Source: Hemicentrotus pulcherrimus
Lineage: Eukaryota; Echinodermata; Echinoidea; Camarodonta; Strongylocentrotidae
Length of the DNA: 64,000 nucleotides
Direction: 5' to 3'
Assembly: GCA_003118195.1 (NCBI GenBank)
Contig: BEXV01000317.1
Span: forward strand, 178,735-242,734
Shown here: piece by piece, positions 27,901 to 42,900 of the stretch
How positions within the stretch are numbered: the first letter of the stretch is position 1
Layout: each line of letters begins with the position of its first letter
The notes under the pieces: model-generated
What the model was told of the DNA's origin: nothing
What the model saw: only the letters and a program-made list of their open reading frames with translations
The model's database searches: none
Position numbers and translations under genes: made by a program

Positions 27901-30900
27901 AAAGACGCAGGATATAATGTTTAAAGTATACAACGCCCTGAACAGTATTAACATGTAAGTGTATAAATGAAGTAAGATACAAGTATAACGACAATGAAGT
28001 ATAATACCTAGCTCAGTGTTTAATATAAAGGCCTGAAGAAAGCATGTCAATATATCAGTAATCATATCAATATGTAATAAAAAAAGTAAGATTAATTAAG
28101 TACAATACAAATAATCCAGCATCTTGGCATAATATATAATAAGGAAAATAAACGGAAACTAATCAGAGGGTATAAAGTGAAGTAATTACATGTATAACCG
28201 GATGAGATAAAACTACAACTACGAACTATCAAATATTGCTGTTTTTGAAACGCGAAGAAAAGATGACAGAGAGGAAACCACTGCCTCATCTTTGACACTT
28301 ATGGGAAGAGTGTCCCAAAGTCTTGGAAGTCGCCTTGAAGGAGAGAAGAACAGAGTATTTGTACGAGAAGGAAGATGGCGAAAGGACAGAGTGTGGGGAC
28401 GACGAGGATTGATGAGCATGTTATCAAGCAGAGCTGAACAATTACATAGACCGTATAGACATTTCATGGCAAAAGAACACAAAAGGTAGTCTCTACGAGA
28501 AGCTAGTGTATACCAATTGAGAGAGCGGAGTCTCTCGTTGTATGGCATCACTCCACGAGCTTGCTTCAGTGCAATGCGCGTGGCGGTTCTCTGGATCCGT
28601 TCAAGTTTGTTTTCCTGGGAACATGTCATTGGGTGCCAAGCTGGAATGCCATACTCTAGTAACGGGAGTACTAGTGATTTGTAAAGACAAAATATAGAGT
28701 TGGATGAAGCGCCACGTGCAACAAGTCTTATGAAGCCAAGGAGGCGATTCGCCCGAGACACAATCGCATCCACGTGCGAATTCCATGTCAGGTCGGAGCT
28801 TAGAACTACGCCAAGGTATCTAAATGTGGAAATGGGATCTATCTGGGTAGCACCTAAAAGGTAAATAGGAGGTTCAATCCGTTTTTTTCGTGTCACATGC
28901 ATAATCTTAGTCTTTGCTGCGTTAAATATCATGTTGTTCCTAAGGGCCCACAAATGCAGAGCATTTAGATCATCTTGGAGTTGGACTTCGTCAATCCGGG
29001 ATGTGATCTCCCTGAACAAAAGTACATCGTCAGCGAAGAGAACACATTGGGAAAGAACTGAGAGAGGCAAGTCGTTGACAAATAAGTTGAACAGCTTTGG
29101 TCCAAGGACACTCCCTTGGGGTACCCCTGATTGGACGTCGATCCACTCAGAGGTAGAGTAGCCATTAGCATTGGATTGACTCTAATTGCCACTTTCTATC
29201 GTTTTGTGCATATGAAGCCAAACATTAATGTGTAATATGAGAGGAGATTTTATATCGAAATTGAAATTGAAAGAAGCGTATTTGTTAAGTTTGTACTAAA
29301 TGTTAATCAAATCAAAATGTAGCAAAATAGCACATACAGTGTAGTACCGGCACACTATAGTATTGTATTTATGTATGCCCTCAAGTTATGATTAGAATTT
29401 TTAATACATATACGCGAAGGCCAGTGCTCTCTTTTGATTTTGAGGGATTTATTAATTATTTTGTTCTACTTCTAGATATACATGTGTACATTGATTTGTA
29501 GTTTAAAGTTCCCCACAAGCTCTGTTTTATCTGCTGACAGCCAGAAGGATGTTAACTCCTTGTACAAGTAATGTCTTTAAGCCTCTGAGCAGACAATGCC
29601 ATGTTTGGATACTTTTAGAGCAAGCACAAGGTGATGCACTCTAAGAAGATGTCTGGCTCCCATATTGTCATCTTCATCACTAACAAAAGGACAATCATGG
29701 TAATTTGATGATGAGATTGTCCTAATCATGTCATCTACAGACTAGGCTCTGCATGGAGCAGATGTTGTTATTCTGCTGCTATTACTGAACCCCCTGAGGG
29801 TATGATGGAAAGAGATTGGGATATTACTGAATAGGCCTTGTTTTCACAAGCCCAAGTTTTCAAAATAGCCAGCTCATGATCTGGCGATATTGCCCCCATC
29901 CACAGCTACAGTTTTCGCTTCTTTGCAGTGAAGATACACAAAGCAATTTCTAAAGCTACAGTCACAAAGGTTCGTGCGAATGATTGTTTCGTACGAATCT
30001 CCCTGTCTTTGCATTGTCTTCCCGAATTTCCAATGTCTTAAAATCATTCGTACGGTGTTCGTAGCAGTTCGTAATGGCATTTGTGAACGAGGCTTTACTT
30101 ATTTGCACTATTCCAAGCAAACTATGGCTTGTTCATGAAATAGCCTGCTGTTTGGCCAAGTAACAGCAGGATGAATAGGTTTGCTGATAAATATCTGCTC
30201 AGACAATGACAAACTCTGAAGCTAGACCCAATTTCTTGATCAAGCAGGTATTTGCTTGACTCAGTCTCAGGCTAATGGGAACAGAACTTCAATGGGGGAG
30301 ACTTTTTTCATGAGGTACTGATCAGTCTTCTTGACACCAAGTTTGAGCTTGTTTGGGCTAATGGGAATGCACCTTACCTTGTTCTTTGTAATGCGATGGT
30401 CATGTCTTTGTGCATGTGGATATGTAGGGCCTACCTACATGGACTGGACATGAGAAGGAAAGCAGATGAATGAGAGAATGAAGATTGAGGCAGATCAGAC
30501 ATTTTTATTGGAATCTTAGGATGGGAAGTTAGTGAGAAATAGGTGTAGATTGAAAGACATAGAGAGAGTGGTGGAAGTCGGAGAAAAATCAAATAAGATG
30601 TATTCTAGTTGATGGTATTGAATGTTTAGAAATGTGGCTCAACTGTTAAAAAGAAAACGGTAAAGACAGTTAATATCTTTTCTGAATTTACCACTGCCTT
30701 CATTGTACTGTACTTTTGTTGCCTCTTTTCCTTCTTCAGTATTCTTTGGGGTAAAGCAAAATTCTATCCCAAACACAAATCCTTCATACAAAAGTATTTT
30801 AGTTGTGTCATGCATGCTTCTCGACAGAACTGCAAGTCACCCAGCATGTGTGTCCCTGTTTTAGAGCTAGCTATGCAGTAAGAGTAATAGCTCCCTCTGT

Positions 30901-33900
30901 GGTTAAAAACACCATAGTCGAACACTTGATATTTTTGTGGGGCTTGTTTTGTTCCAGGGTACCCTCATTCTGTTCCCATGGCCTTGCATCATGTGATGAC
31001 ACAATGTTCTAAATTTGGCTCATTGTATACCTGGACAGAATATATAAAGAGAATAAAGAAACTATTGAGCCTCAAAATGGGCGGAGGAGCCCCAGAATTT
31101 TGTTCAAATATTTTCTTTTGGTAAAGAAAAGGGAGATATTATAGTGAAAACAGTACCATAACATGTTTACATGCATGCATGGCTTGTTCTAAATGTTACT
31201 TTATGTTATAATAAGAAAGTAAGGAGTGGATATCATGTGATATTTAGTGTAATGATTTCAATTCTTTAACAGTTCACCCAAAAATGAATGAAGTAAAAGA
31301 TTATTGATTTGGACGTATTATTAAATAAAAAACATATCTTCTATATCTCTATATCAATGAAATTGTATTGTATTATCAATGCAAAAAGTTGTTGACAATT
31401 GATATGGCTACTTTATAATTCCATCCACAATCATTTCACAGGACATCAGATTTAATTGACATATATGTTGTCCGGTACTAAATTTAAATGATTTGCCAAA
31501 CATGATTGTGGATCTAAAGACATATCCAAAGCTACTGGAATTAGATTTTAAAAGTATTTTTTTTGTGTGTAATGAATTCATGAAGTATTGAAGTGAGCCT
31601 TGTAAATGTCACACCACAATTTTGGAGAGAAAAAATTTGCATAATTATTGATATTAAAAAAAATAATCTAATGTGATAAGGATTTTGATTCCGTGAAGAT
31701 ATATTCATTTCCATAAGTCTTACAATAAAAATTAAATCAGGAGGGTTTTTTACTTGACAAGTTTGCCATTTGGATAAAAACAGGTATAAATGCTTAACTG
31801 TTAAATCTAAGATTAATTAATTCAAGTCTTATTAAGAATGAGATCTTATATGACCCATCCTGACCAGACCCATCCTAATTTTAGTCTTGGGTTAAATCCG
31901 TTCTATGACAGAGATAAAATATACCTTTGCTTCCTCATCAGCCGTATATTCAGGATATACCTGTTTATTTACAAACATCAATGTATTGATCAACCCTCTA
32001 TTGTATGGAACATATGGGTCCCCCAAAATAGGTTGAAAAGTCTATAGATACAGGTGACAAGAGAATACAAGGGGATACAAGGGGTGATGCAATAAGTTCC
32101 ATGTTGGCAATATCGAGCGATGACTCACCCATCAAGCATCCTCGTTCCTTTCTTTTGTTTGCAGCTTGTTGGAGCAGTGCAGCCAGGAGTGAGCATAATA
32201 AATTTATGATAATACAATTCTAATGATATGAATTGGCCCTTGCTCTTGCATTGAATTCTGGGAAGTATAGTGATGAGTCATACACCAGTAGTGAATAGAC
32301 ATGAGAGATGTATGAATAAACATAAGATAGATTGACTCGTGAATATGCATGAGGGTTGTAAAGTGAGGAATTGGCCAATGGGGATTGAGAGTGCATAACA
32401 CACCTCCAAATCTTATCTGCATAATGAAAATCAGGAAGCTGTGATTGGTTGTGTGATAAAACGCCCACTGGGCATGCTCAGTTGAGTGGTAATTTTATGC
32501 TGTTGGCAATGGAAGAAGAGAAGTCAACGGGAGGAGTGGGCTGTGATGTTTTGAATGGTATTTGATATCAGATCGGAAGTGTGCGTGAATGAGAGTAGAC
32601 CAGGTTATCACATGCTGCTATCCATGTGTCAGGAAAGTGTATCAGGCCACAAGAAGGACTTTCAAACATAGCTATCAAATACCACATCCTCAGAAAGTTC
32701 ATTCCATTTGGTTAAAAGATTTTATCAGAGTTTCATCCAAACATCTACCAAAATGATTCTGAAACGCATCGGATACGCTTTTGGTCTTGGCACGTTCATC
32801 TCGATGTCGAGTTGGCTGGTGAAAGCCAAAGAGGGTTTTTGGTCTTCATTCGTAGACTGGATTGGGACGGTCAATTCCTGGCCCTGGGACGGAATCTCGG
32901 GATCCAAGAACCAGCTAGAGCTCCCATTCCAATATCTGGATCCAGAGAAAGGGACCCTTGGTCTTGGTAAGTCCTGGAACTCAATTGGTTACCAAGAGAG
33001 AAGAGGATAATACGATTAGAAATCAAAATATTGCATGTAGTTTTAACATATTAATGTGTCTTCTTTTATTGCTACTGGATTAATTGGTAAGGTATTAAAA
33101 ATGAGCAAACGGTTGGAATGAAGTGTGATTTTGAATATTTTGAGAATTTGCAAGTGAGTACATGTGTAAGTATGTATTGTTGATAGTATGAAAGTATGAT
33201 GAATGTACATGTATAGCAATAATTTGATATCCTGGTTTTCTTGCTAATTTGTCTTTTAAAAACACCATTGTTTGTATATTCTGAGCAAATCACTGAAAAT
33301 GATAGGACTTGCACACAGATTTGATGTGAAATAATTGCATGATTCGTGTTGAATATCTACCGGTAGTCATATTAGTTGTCTCCCTGCTTCTGTTACTTTT
33401 TGTTTTAGTGTTGGTCGTCTTGCTTCTTTTATCTCTTTCGTATGCTGCACATATATATGAAGTGAAGCCTAAATGTAAGTGGTAGCTACATGTATATAAA
33501 CCAGCATTCTAACTAGCCTCTGGTTTGATATAGAAGAGTAATATACTTCAGATACAATGGGATACAATGTGCTTTCATGAAGGCCTTCCATGGAACATGG
33601 TGTGCAGTATGATGTAGATTCTGACATGGGAAAATATATGACAGATAATGTTATCACAAGATAAATATGCTTGTGAATTTGCCCGTATACCTTATAGAGA
33701 TAAAGAGACCAATGTCCGATTAGACATGAATATCATTTACGAAAAAAGAGAAGGAGAAATAATTTAAAAGTTATTAATTGAAAGGCTGATTCATGACAAG
33801 GTTATTTAAGAAACATAAATCTTGCCTATTTTCATGTTTAACAAGAAATTGCTTTGAAGACTTCTATGACTTGACATATTTTCTTTCTATCAGTCATATT

Positions 33901-36900
33901 ACAATCGTTTAAATGTTGAATTGACAAAATTCGCAATTTATCAGTGGTATGAAATATATTGCTGACTGCTCAAAGTCCCTTTGTTTATCAATTTTGATTC
34001 AGGAATAAATTATTGCATTGTTTTATTGTACAAAAAAGTAGAAGAAAGATAAGTTGGATAGATTGCATGTTGTATCATCTTGAACAAGGAACTAATGGAA
34101 TATAAGTATATGTGAAAATATTTCAGTTTTATTTCTGTTTTTGCATTTCCACGAATAACAATGAAACAGACCTCCATTGCCTTGAATAAAAGGAACTAAA
34201 TGTACAGTGCCTACAGCATGTATTGTTTAGATCACACTTCTTGCAAGATGTATTATTAAACTTTATTTTATGCTTTTATGAAAACCTTTACATTTTTTAA
34301 TCATTCATTTCTTATGATATGGATGAAGAGAACAACATATTTTAAAGATGTCTGCATTTCCTTCTTTCTTTGAATCAACAAGCTGAAGTATATTAATATA
34401 CCAGGTCAGATTAAAAGGAAACCAACCATACAATATGACTGTTTGTATTGAGGTCTGCTCTTTGTATAGATGACAACTCCCACATTTTTGTGATTTTTGT
34501 CACTGTTCATGGAACTGGAATGAGTAAACAAGGATAGCATTTTTGGTTAAAACATGAGGTTGGCATTTTACCATACATACATATATGTAGTTGAACTTGA
34601 ATTCATGTTATATGCATGGATAAAATAAACTGTCTAAAATGATGTTCAGATATGATACATTTTACAGATTCAAGCAAAGAAGATGAATGTTTTTTTTACT
34701 CAGTGATACTCTCAATCTTTTTTCTTTTGTTTTGGGTTATACTGGATTTAGTAAATAACTAAAGACAAAACAAAAAAAATAATTTGATATAGTAGGTTCT
34801 ATTTAAAGCAAGTACTGTACATGTATAGTTGTCTAACTACGTCATTTATCATACTCTGTGTTTAAGAATCATTATATGAATGTGTAGTCCAGTATTCATC
34901 AGATATCACAGATTAATTTCATCTTCCTCTTAGAAGGAAAAGGTATGAAATCATCCACGTGGAGCATGATATAAAAGTAGCCATACTATCTATAGTTTTT
35001 TCCTCTCTCAGTTGAACTTGGTTTCTTGGTTTTTTTATGGACTTCATGGCTCAAGAACTCTTTTCTTCTAATTTTCCTCTCAAGTCCCTTTGTCGGACAT
35101 GCTGGATGCACAAAGTAATGCTCTACTGCTCAGTCGTGATAATAGATCTAACTTATCATACATGCCTGTCGTCTGTTGAGTTTCAGAAGGGTGTTAACTC
35201 TGTGTTGGAAGTATTTAAGTTAATGCCCTTCCGGCTCTCAGCAGACGGTCCTCAGAAGGACCCAACCATGTCATCATCATTAGTGATATGAAAGTTATTT
35301 TCTGTGTGAAAATAGAAAAGTCCATTTATCTGTAGCACACCACCTGGCATAGGTGAGGAAAGTTGGAGGCATATTGTCTAGTCAGAGCGAGAAGAGTGTT
35401 AGCTCATATTACCTAACACACTTTTAAAACCCTTCTGGCTCTCAACAAATGATATACACTGTCTAAATTGTGCTCATCAGTAGCATCTCTCTGTAAATAC
35501 ACAGAGGTAAAAGGGAAAGTAATGAGGATGATACTGCTTGACAACAACCAGGGGTGGTATATTTCAACTATTTTATCTTTGAGATTAGTGAAAGTATGTT
35601 GATTGCCACATTAAAGTTGAATTAGGATTAGGACATTGTCTGCATATACCAGGTATATATACGTAGCTGATAGTGTATGTATATATATATCCATTGGAGA
35701 ATCAGCTGTGCAAGCATTACTGTAGTATTTATTCAACACAATTTCAATTTGTAAGGAACAGATAACACAGCTTTCTGAATATGGTACCAGATGTTCGCTT
35801 CACATACATTTCTGTAGGCTATGCCACTTGAGCTATAGACCAGCAGTTAGTACACAGCTTTCTTGTACAATAATTTAAAATCGATGTCCAAAAGTCTTTA
35901 CAAAATCACATTTTATTTTATATGAAGGACATAAAGCCTGAGCAAAAATATTTAAGAGTCCCAACTCATTCATCTATGTTCATTAAGATTTCAATAACAT
36001 TGCAGTTCTGTATTATGCTTTCTATGACTTCTAAGTTCTATTTTTATATTGCCATCTCCTTCCTTGCCCACTCCTTTTACTTGCCCCCCACCTGACCCTA
36101 ATAAAACAGAGCATCTGCCTATCATCCATATGAGTCGATCAATATTCAATTATCCTAGTCCCTCCGACCAATTTTCTGTGGCATCCGAGCCTTCATCACT
36201 GTCCTGTAACAGATGAAGCGATGCGTGTAGGTAATAGAGACAAATATACCAGCAGAAAATGAAAAATGCTACCACTAATGACAGTGCCTGTAATGTGTAA
36301 TATATTTCCTGTGCAGTTTATACTGGTACTTCTCATAGGCAGGTTTCATGAAACAAAAGTTGAGGTCATATCACATATTTTCCGCCGAGAGCCAGAAGGG
36401 TGTTAACTCTGTGTGAAAGTATATGTGCTAATGCCTTCATGGCTCTCAGCATATGAAACACAACTTCCCTCACGAACCAATTTGCTTGCTCTATCCTTCG
36501 TTTTCATTTGTTGGGAAGAGCCAACGTTGTCCAATTTGTTACAGAGGCATGTTGTGGTTTTGACAGATTGAAACTTATTGAAAATTAATTAATCCATGAT
36601 GTAGCATGTGATTATGTAGGATATTTTTTTATTTGACTTGTGGTTAGGTGGTGTATGAATCATTGCAGGGTAACAAAGAATAGAAGGGAATATGTGACTG
36701 GAATTTGCTAAAACAGTTATGAGATTTAAGAGTTCCAGTAAAAGGTGGATGACCGACAGTAAAATTTAAAACAGGAAATAAATGTCAAGTTACAAAAGTG
36801 GCTCTAAACAAATTGTTTTGTAGAGTCTTGTGATGTGTTGATGAACAGGCAAGAAATGATGCACCGATTGAAGATTTGTTGATAGCAATGCTACACTGTG

Positions 36901-39900
36901 CTACACAAGGGAAAATCAATAGAATTTGTGTAGCAATTACCGTAACAGTGAAAGAAATGTCAAAGAAAGTTGTTGAAAATAACAGATCCTTTACCCCCAA
37001 CAATCAGGTTCTACATGTGTAATGACCGAAGCGACAAAAGATGCATGGTTGTACTGGAATCCAGTCTGGAGAGGTATTCTAAAATGCTACTCGTTAGTTC
37101 TTTCATGTTGCGTTGCACGGAAACTCAATCATCGTTTATGCCTGGATTCCAAGCCTAACCTGCTTTATCAAAATCTACATTGAAAAAAAAAAAATGACTT
37201 TAAAAACTCCTATTTACCGTTGCTGTGATAGTAAACCTGAAATTAAAAATACTTCATATTATAGTATTTATTATTGATTTATTATTATTTTCTCATCTTT
37301 AGCTTCCAATGAGGTATCTATTATCAACAACAAATCTTCACATCAGGGATGGTACCGGTATTGGTTTTCCCAAGAATTACCTTTTTGTTTGTAATGTGCT
37401 GCCCCAAAGAAAGATGAACTAAAAATCATGGTACCTGTAAATCATTTTCCATAATAGTCCATAATAGGGTACTCCAGGCTCACAATGACCACCAACAAGT
37501 TAAATATTGATGCATAACAGACACAAATCTCAAATTTTTCTCTCAAAGAAGAAATATGAAATAAAGAAGATTTGTTGTTGATGGGATTTTTTTATACATG
37601 TACCTCATTTCTTTTTTCCATCTTTTTGCAGTTTCCAAGAGTGTAAAATGTGTGCGTCCATGTCTCATAAAATGTTGTGCCACTGTGATTTTTATTCTAA
37701 ACACCAACTTTATTTTAGAATTATGAGTTAAAAGTTCTATGTTACTTTTACCTTTACCTTTACTTTTTTCTTCAAATATTTCATATAAAACTGTTTACAT
37801 AGAGTTTTTGTAATGAGATCTTCCATAGTATAATTATTTTATTATGATTTTCAAACCAACATTTTATGAAAACAAACTTATTATCAGTATAAACACGGTT
37901 TTGTTTTTGCTTGATGCATGAGGTGCATGTTGTAAATATTGACTCCTTTGATGCACATGACTGACTGCACATGAATGTTACAGTGTCACATTTAATCACT
38001 TCTACTATGCATGTCCTCTTTTTTTAGTTTTGATGGTATCTGAATGTTACGAATGGTTAGTTGTCTGTGAAGAATTGGATTTATGTAAATATGTAGATTC
38101 CCAGATGTTATTAAGCATTGCAGTATTGACAGACCATGAAAGTCAATTTGTTCAGTTTCTCTGATTTTAGATTACAAATTACCCATTTCTATTCAGGTAC
38201 ATTGTATTGTAAATAACAGAATATAATACTTCTACTGCCCACCATAGTAGATAAGTTTTGTTTTCATTATTCTTTAGCTCCTTTTTTACACCATCTACTG
38301 TACTTCAAGTAATAAAATATTTATCCAGAATATGTAGGAGTTGTCTTTACTAATATAAACAAAATGATACTTAAGTTTCCTACTATCAGGTGTGAATAAA
38401 GTTTTATATATAATTATATGACGTATGAAAATTGAATTTTGAATGGACGGCTTCATAGTAGATATACCGGTAATGACTTGGTTCACAGTAAAATAACGTA
38501 ACTTTGGTATTTAAGCGTTGTTTGCTTTGGGAAATGAGGATCCATGTTTTTGTGTATTTTGTCACTTTGGATATTTCCCTGTGGAGTACTATCAGGACTT
38601 TGTACTGAATCATAATAGTGATGTTGTTAGTTTGTTGTTTCGACGTAGGATATAAATCTTTCTCATTTCTTCCCCTTTTCTCCTCACCCATTAAACGTAC
38701 AGGAAATTCCAATAATACCTCACCTACAACCTTTCCAGGTACACAATGAACTTGTATTGTCTAGTGTATTTCTGTGCATTTGCTTCACATTCATTTCCAA
38801 CTGTCCTCATTTAGAAAAGTTTTTAAAAATCCCCTCACATTTTCAATTATTTTGCAGTACTTCGTAAAGATGTGAAGTAGTGATTATGTTAGTAGATTTT
38901 ATAGCATATGTTGCCTATGAGGATATTTTTCTGCCTCTGTTTTTCAAGTAATAGTTTGTTTTTCTTCATAGATGTGGGCGTGACCAAAGTATGCCAGTTG
39001 TTCATGTTTTCACCTCAAATAGCAGGGCACTTCTTATGCCTGTACCCTGCCCCTGTATGCTTTTCTATTTGTGTTACAAAATAGTGTATGACTTTTTATT
39101 CTCATGCGCTTCTCATCAACCTGTTGTTTTGACCCCTTTTGGTGCTTAACTGAAAGTGTTAGAAAAGCGGAACGTTTATTCAAACTTTTTTCACTATGCT
39201 CTGTAATATGTATACATCTAAATTACTGAGAGATGTAGGCATATATTCCTACATCTTTCAGTCATTTAGAAATACTAATGTGCCAGTGATACCAAGAAAG
39301 AAAAAAAATGTTTAAAAAAAAAACAACATTATTGATGATTTAAATTTGAAATTAATAACTCACATACAGAGACAAGTAGAAGATGTGATACATTATAGAA
39401 GCATTAAGACCAAAGAGGGTTAAAAATGTTTGCCTCACTGTAGGTTGAATTGTAATCCCCAGCTAAGTTTCAAGATTGCAGGGGATTATGATACAAGTGG
39501 ACAAGAGTTGGCAAACTTACACCTATCCCAAGTACCCCAATGATCATTTGAATGTGCCTCTCAAGCCTTCTTCAGATGTCATTTAAATTAAGAATTTCTT
39601 TAGTCAGCACTCAACTGCAGCGAGAGTTAAACAAAACAAAAACCAAACCCCATGAATTTTGTTTCAGTATATCATATACTAGCTAGACGATTAAAAAAGT
39701 GAGAGTAGAAAATGGTGAGCACAACACATTGCATTAATGAAACCATATTTTTTTTTAATACCATGAATGAGAAATGCAACATTTAACTGTGCATTACTAG
39801 TGAATGTGCCTCTTGTACTTATTATAGCATGTTCTGTCATTGTACCCATTATCTATATTGTTATGTTTTATTATCTATATTGTTATGTAGGCTGGTTTGT

Positions 39901-42900
39901 GCCAAAGAGAAAAGTGACTTTATCTTTTTTCTTTCTCTTTTACTAGTATTCTAGATAAAGTATACTGTTTGTGTGATTTTTGGCATTGTCATTTTGTATG
40001 TGATTCCTTCATATAATTTATGTCAACATCAAATCATATCACACAGAAACATTGATCATGCTTCCATTGTGTTTTCATTCATTTGATATGAATTACATCA
40101 AAGCCTTTGTAGACCTTATCTTGGATTTGTATTTGTTTTGCTACAGATTGTAAATACACATGTCACTACAAGTGCTTGAATGATGTGGGACTGGACTGTA
40201 TGGAGTCACCGGAGCTGCGGAAAAACACTCCAGACCACTCGCCACAACACACTCTAGTCTCAGTAGAGGTAAGGAACAGGAGAGATTGAGAGGGCTGTTA
40301 ATATCATTTCTACATTTTAAGGTGGACCTATAGGCAGGCCAGCCCCCATTCCTGTAAAAAAAAATTGTTAAAAAACACCCCTGAAGAGGGGGCCTTTGCC
40401 ACTTAACGCTGCACTAAGTTACCAAGTTACACCCCCTCCCCTGAAAAAAATACTACTGACAATAACTAAAAAAAAAAGATGTATATATATATAGAACAAA
40501 AACAAAGGGGGCTGGGGTGGTAGGCCACGGTGGAGGTCTTGGGTGCAATTTTCACTGAATAAATTCACATCCCTCCCAAAACCAAAAAGAAATGAAGGAC
40601 AAAAAAAGTTTTTTGATGATCCAATGATATCAAGGATGGCGCAACCTGAATACACAATGTAAATGGCAGATTAATACAAATGAGATTGTTTAAAGAATTT
40701 CACAAAGCCTCAATAAAATTGACATTTGTCCAGAAGAAGGACAATGCCATTGCTCAAAATATATTCAAACAGGATCTTAGAACTTTTCTGTCTACAATAG
40801 AATTTTCCATTTACAGACAATTATGAAAGATGTGAATGAGGTCGAGGCTGTAAAATGTCTAAACTTCAGGATCCATTTATTAACTCGTAAATGTTATCGA
40901 CTCATCCAGCTCTTTTGTGTTTGAGTAAAATTCCTGCAAATTACCCGTTATCTTTTGAATGAACAATGACGTCGTTTCCTGTGTAGTTATAGGGGAAATC
41001 AGTGTGTACTGTAACTGCCCAAAGATATCACTTACCAATGGCCCAATTTAAGAGTTTCCTGTAAACCTAGAGCATAGTGTTATCAGTGTTCCATTCCTTC
41101 TGGATGACAATATATGCTTCCTCAGGCAACAGAGTAAACTTAAGAAATTGGCAATGCAGTACGATTTTTGTCTATCATCCATGCCTTTGTTCGGAGCCAT
41201 AAGGGCTTGTTTTTAAAGTCATATATTTCAAATCAGAGCTAATACCCTTCTGGTTCTCCACAGACATGTTCTTGTTTAAAGGTACAAAACAACTGACTTG
41301 TATGAAAAAGGTCATGCATTGGAATATCACATAATATAACATATCTTTAAGCCCCATCTTTTTCTTTTTTTTCTTTACAAACCTTGTTTAAACAAAAGGT
41401 TTCAAATCTTTCTTTGAGTTAGTAATGTATGTAACTGATTAATATTTGAATTTCTTGGAAATGTAGTCATAATTTTCAGTCCTTGAAATCTGTCAAGTCA
41501 TTATAACTCAATGCAGCTTCCAGTATGATTCTGCAGCCAAACAGGGGTGCTGGTACATTCAATCCAAATATTTAGTTGAAAATGTTACTTGGCACATCAT
41601 TTTGAATCTTACCATAGTGTCTCTGGCAGGACAGTGAATATTTCATTAATGTTGCTATGGGAACAAAAATATGAGGTCATGTGAAGTACGTCACTGTAAG
41701 GAAGGCAGTACTTGTTTTTCATCTCATTTTTCAAGGAAATTGAGGATTGTCATGGTGTTGCCTAGTTCCGTATCCCTGTTTGCCCTACGTGCAGATTAAG
41801 TTGGATGCAGTTAGAATATGAACTATCATCCTGTTACTATGACAACCAGCATCTCTCTAAATTGGATGGGTTTTCCTTCTGATATGCTTGATGAGTTGAT
41901 TGAATTGTTTTTTCAGATATGGGGAAACCTATACATGTAAGTGCACTTAACGATAGTAAAAAGAGATGGGTAGAGAGACAAACATATGAAGGGTTGAAGA
42001 CTGTACATGACTTGAAGCCAAATTGAAAGTTTGAGGACTGTACCAGTTCAATCCCTTTAACTCTGTTTAGCACTGTCATGCTGTTTGTAATCTAGACCAT
42101 GGAACGGTGTATAGTTAGGACAGGACATAATGCCTGTTTACAGTGAAGGTATGACATTTCATCCCTGTATCAATCACCACATCCTTGCATCCAGGTCTTT
42201 GGCTGATGCAACATCAGCTCCTTGGAGATAAAACAAGCTAATTTGCATAGATGTAGGTGCATGATGATAGCACTTATCTAATTTGCATAGATGTAGGTTC
42301 ATTGAGATAACATGCAGCTCATTTGCATGTTGATATAAGTTTATATAGATGGCACAAAGCATATTTGCATAGATTTAGGTTTATCTCTGTGGTTAATATA
42401 AACTTGTGCTCCTCTCAAAGATTCCTCCTCCATCTGACTAGGATAAGCTCTCTGCACCTGTTGTCGTCCTCCTCCTTTCCCATATATATTCTCGATCCTG
42501 ATACCAAGATTGGTTCAATATTGAGAATGCTGAGATCAGTAACAGCTGGGTTCATATCATCTAAGTACTTTTTGAACGCCAATGTCACTTTCATGATTGA
42601 TCACCCTCAATACAGTGACTTACTCAATCATTTTTTTTTAAATTAAGGAATAGCATGGAAGTATAATCCTGTTATAATACCTAGGTAATTAATAAGTAAA
42701 AAGTAGAGTTATCTTTCAACATTAATTTGTTTCATGATATTTAATCAAGTTGAGGTCAATTTATAATGTTGCTCCAACTTTGCTGTATCACTCACTACCC
42801 AGGGGGATCTAGGACTTTGTGTGAGTGAAAGGGGGAGGGAAATCTAAAAATTGGGTCTAAGATTTGAAGAAGGGAACAAAAAGACAATTAGTAGGGGCAC

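Larger units (their letters stand above)
27428..29180 (-). mobile_element. 5'-truncated non-LTR retrotransposon (LINE)
   Basis: The minus strand encodes the C-terminal part of a reverse transcriptase. SGVPQGSVLGPKLFNLFVND (about 29130-29070) runs in the same frame into the catalytic FADD motif (FADDVLLF) and then YLGVVLSSDLTWNSHV, LLEYGIPAWHP and LERIQRTATRIAL, ending at a stop at 28219. Upstream a stop enters the frame near 29180, so the endonuclease and RT N-terminus are missing. About 790 bp of 3' region follows, ending in a (TAA)n-type tail (plus-strand ATT repeat, 27428-27455). The RT tail looks CR1/Jockey-group; clade not certain. Dead on arrival, but the remaining frame is open, so the insertion is fairly young. 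Confidence 0.9.
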
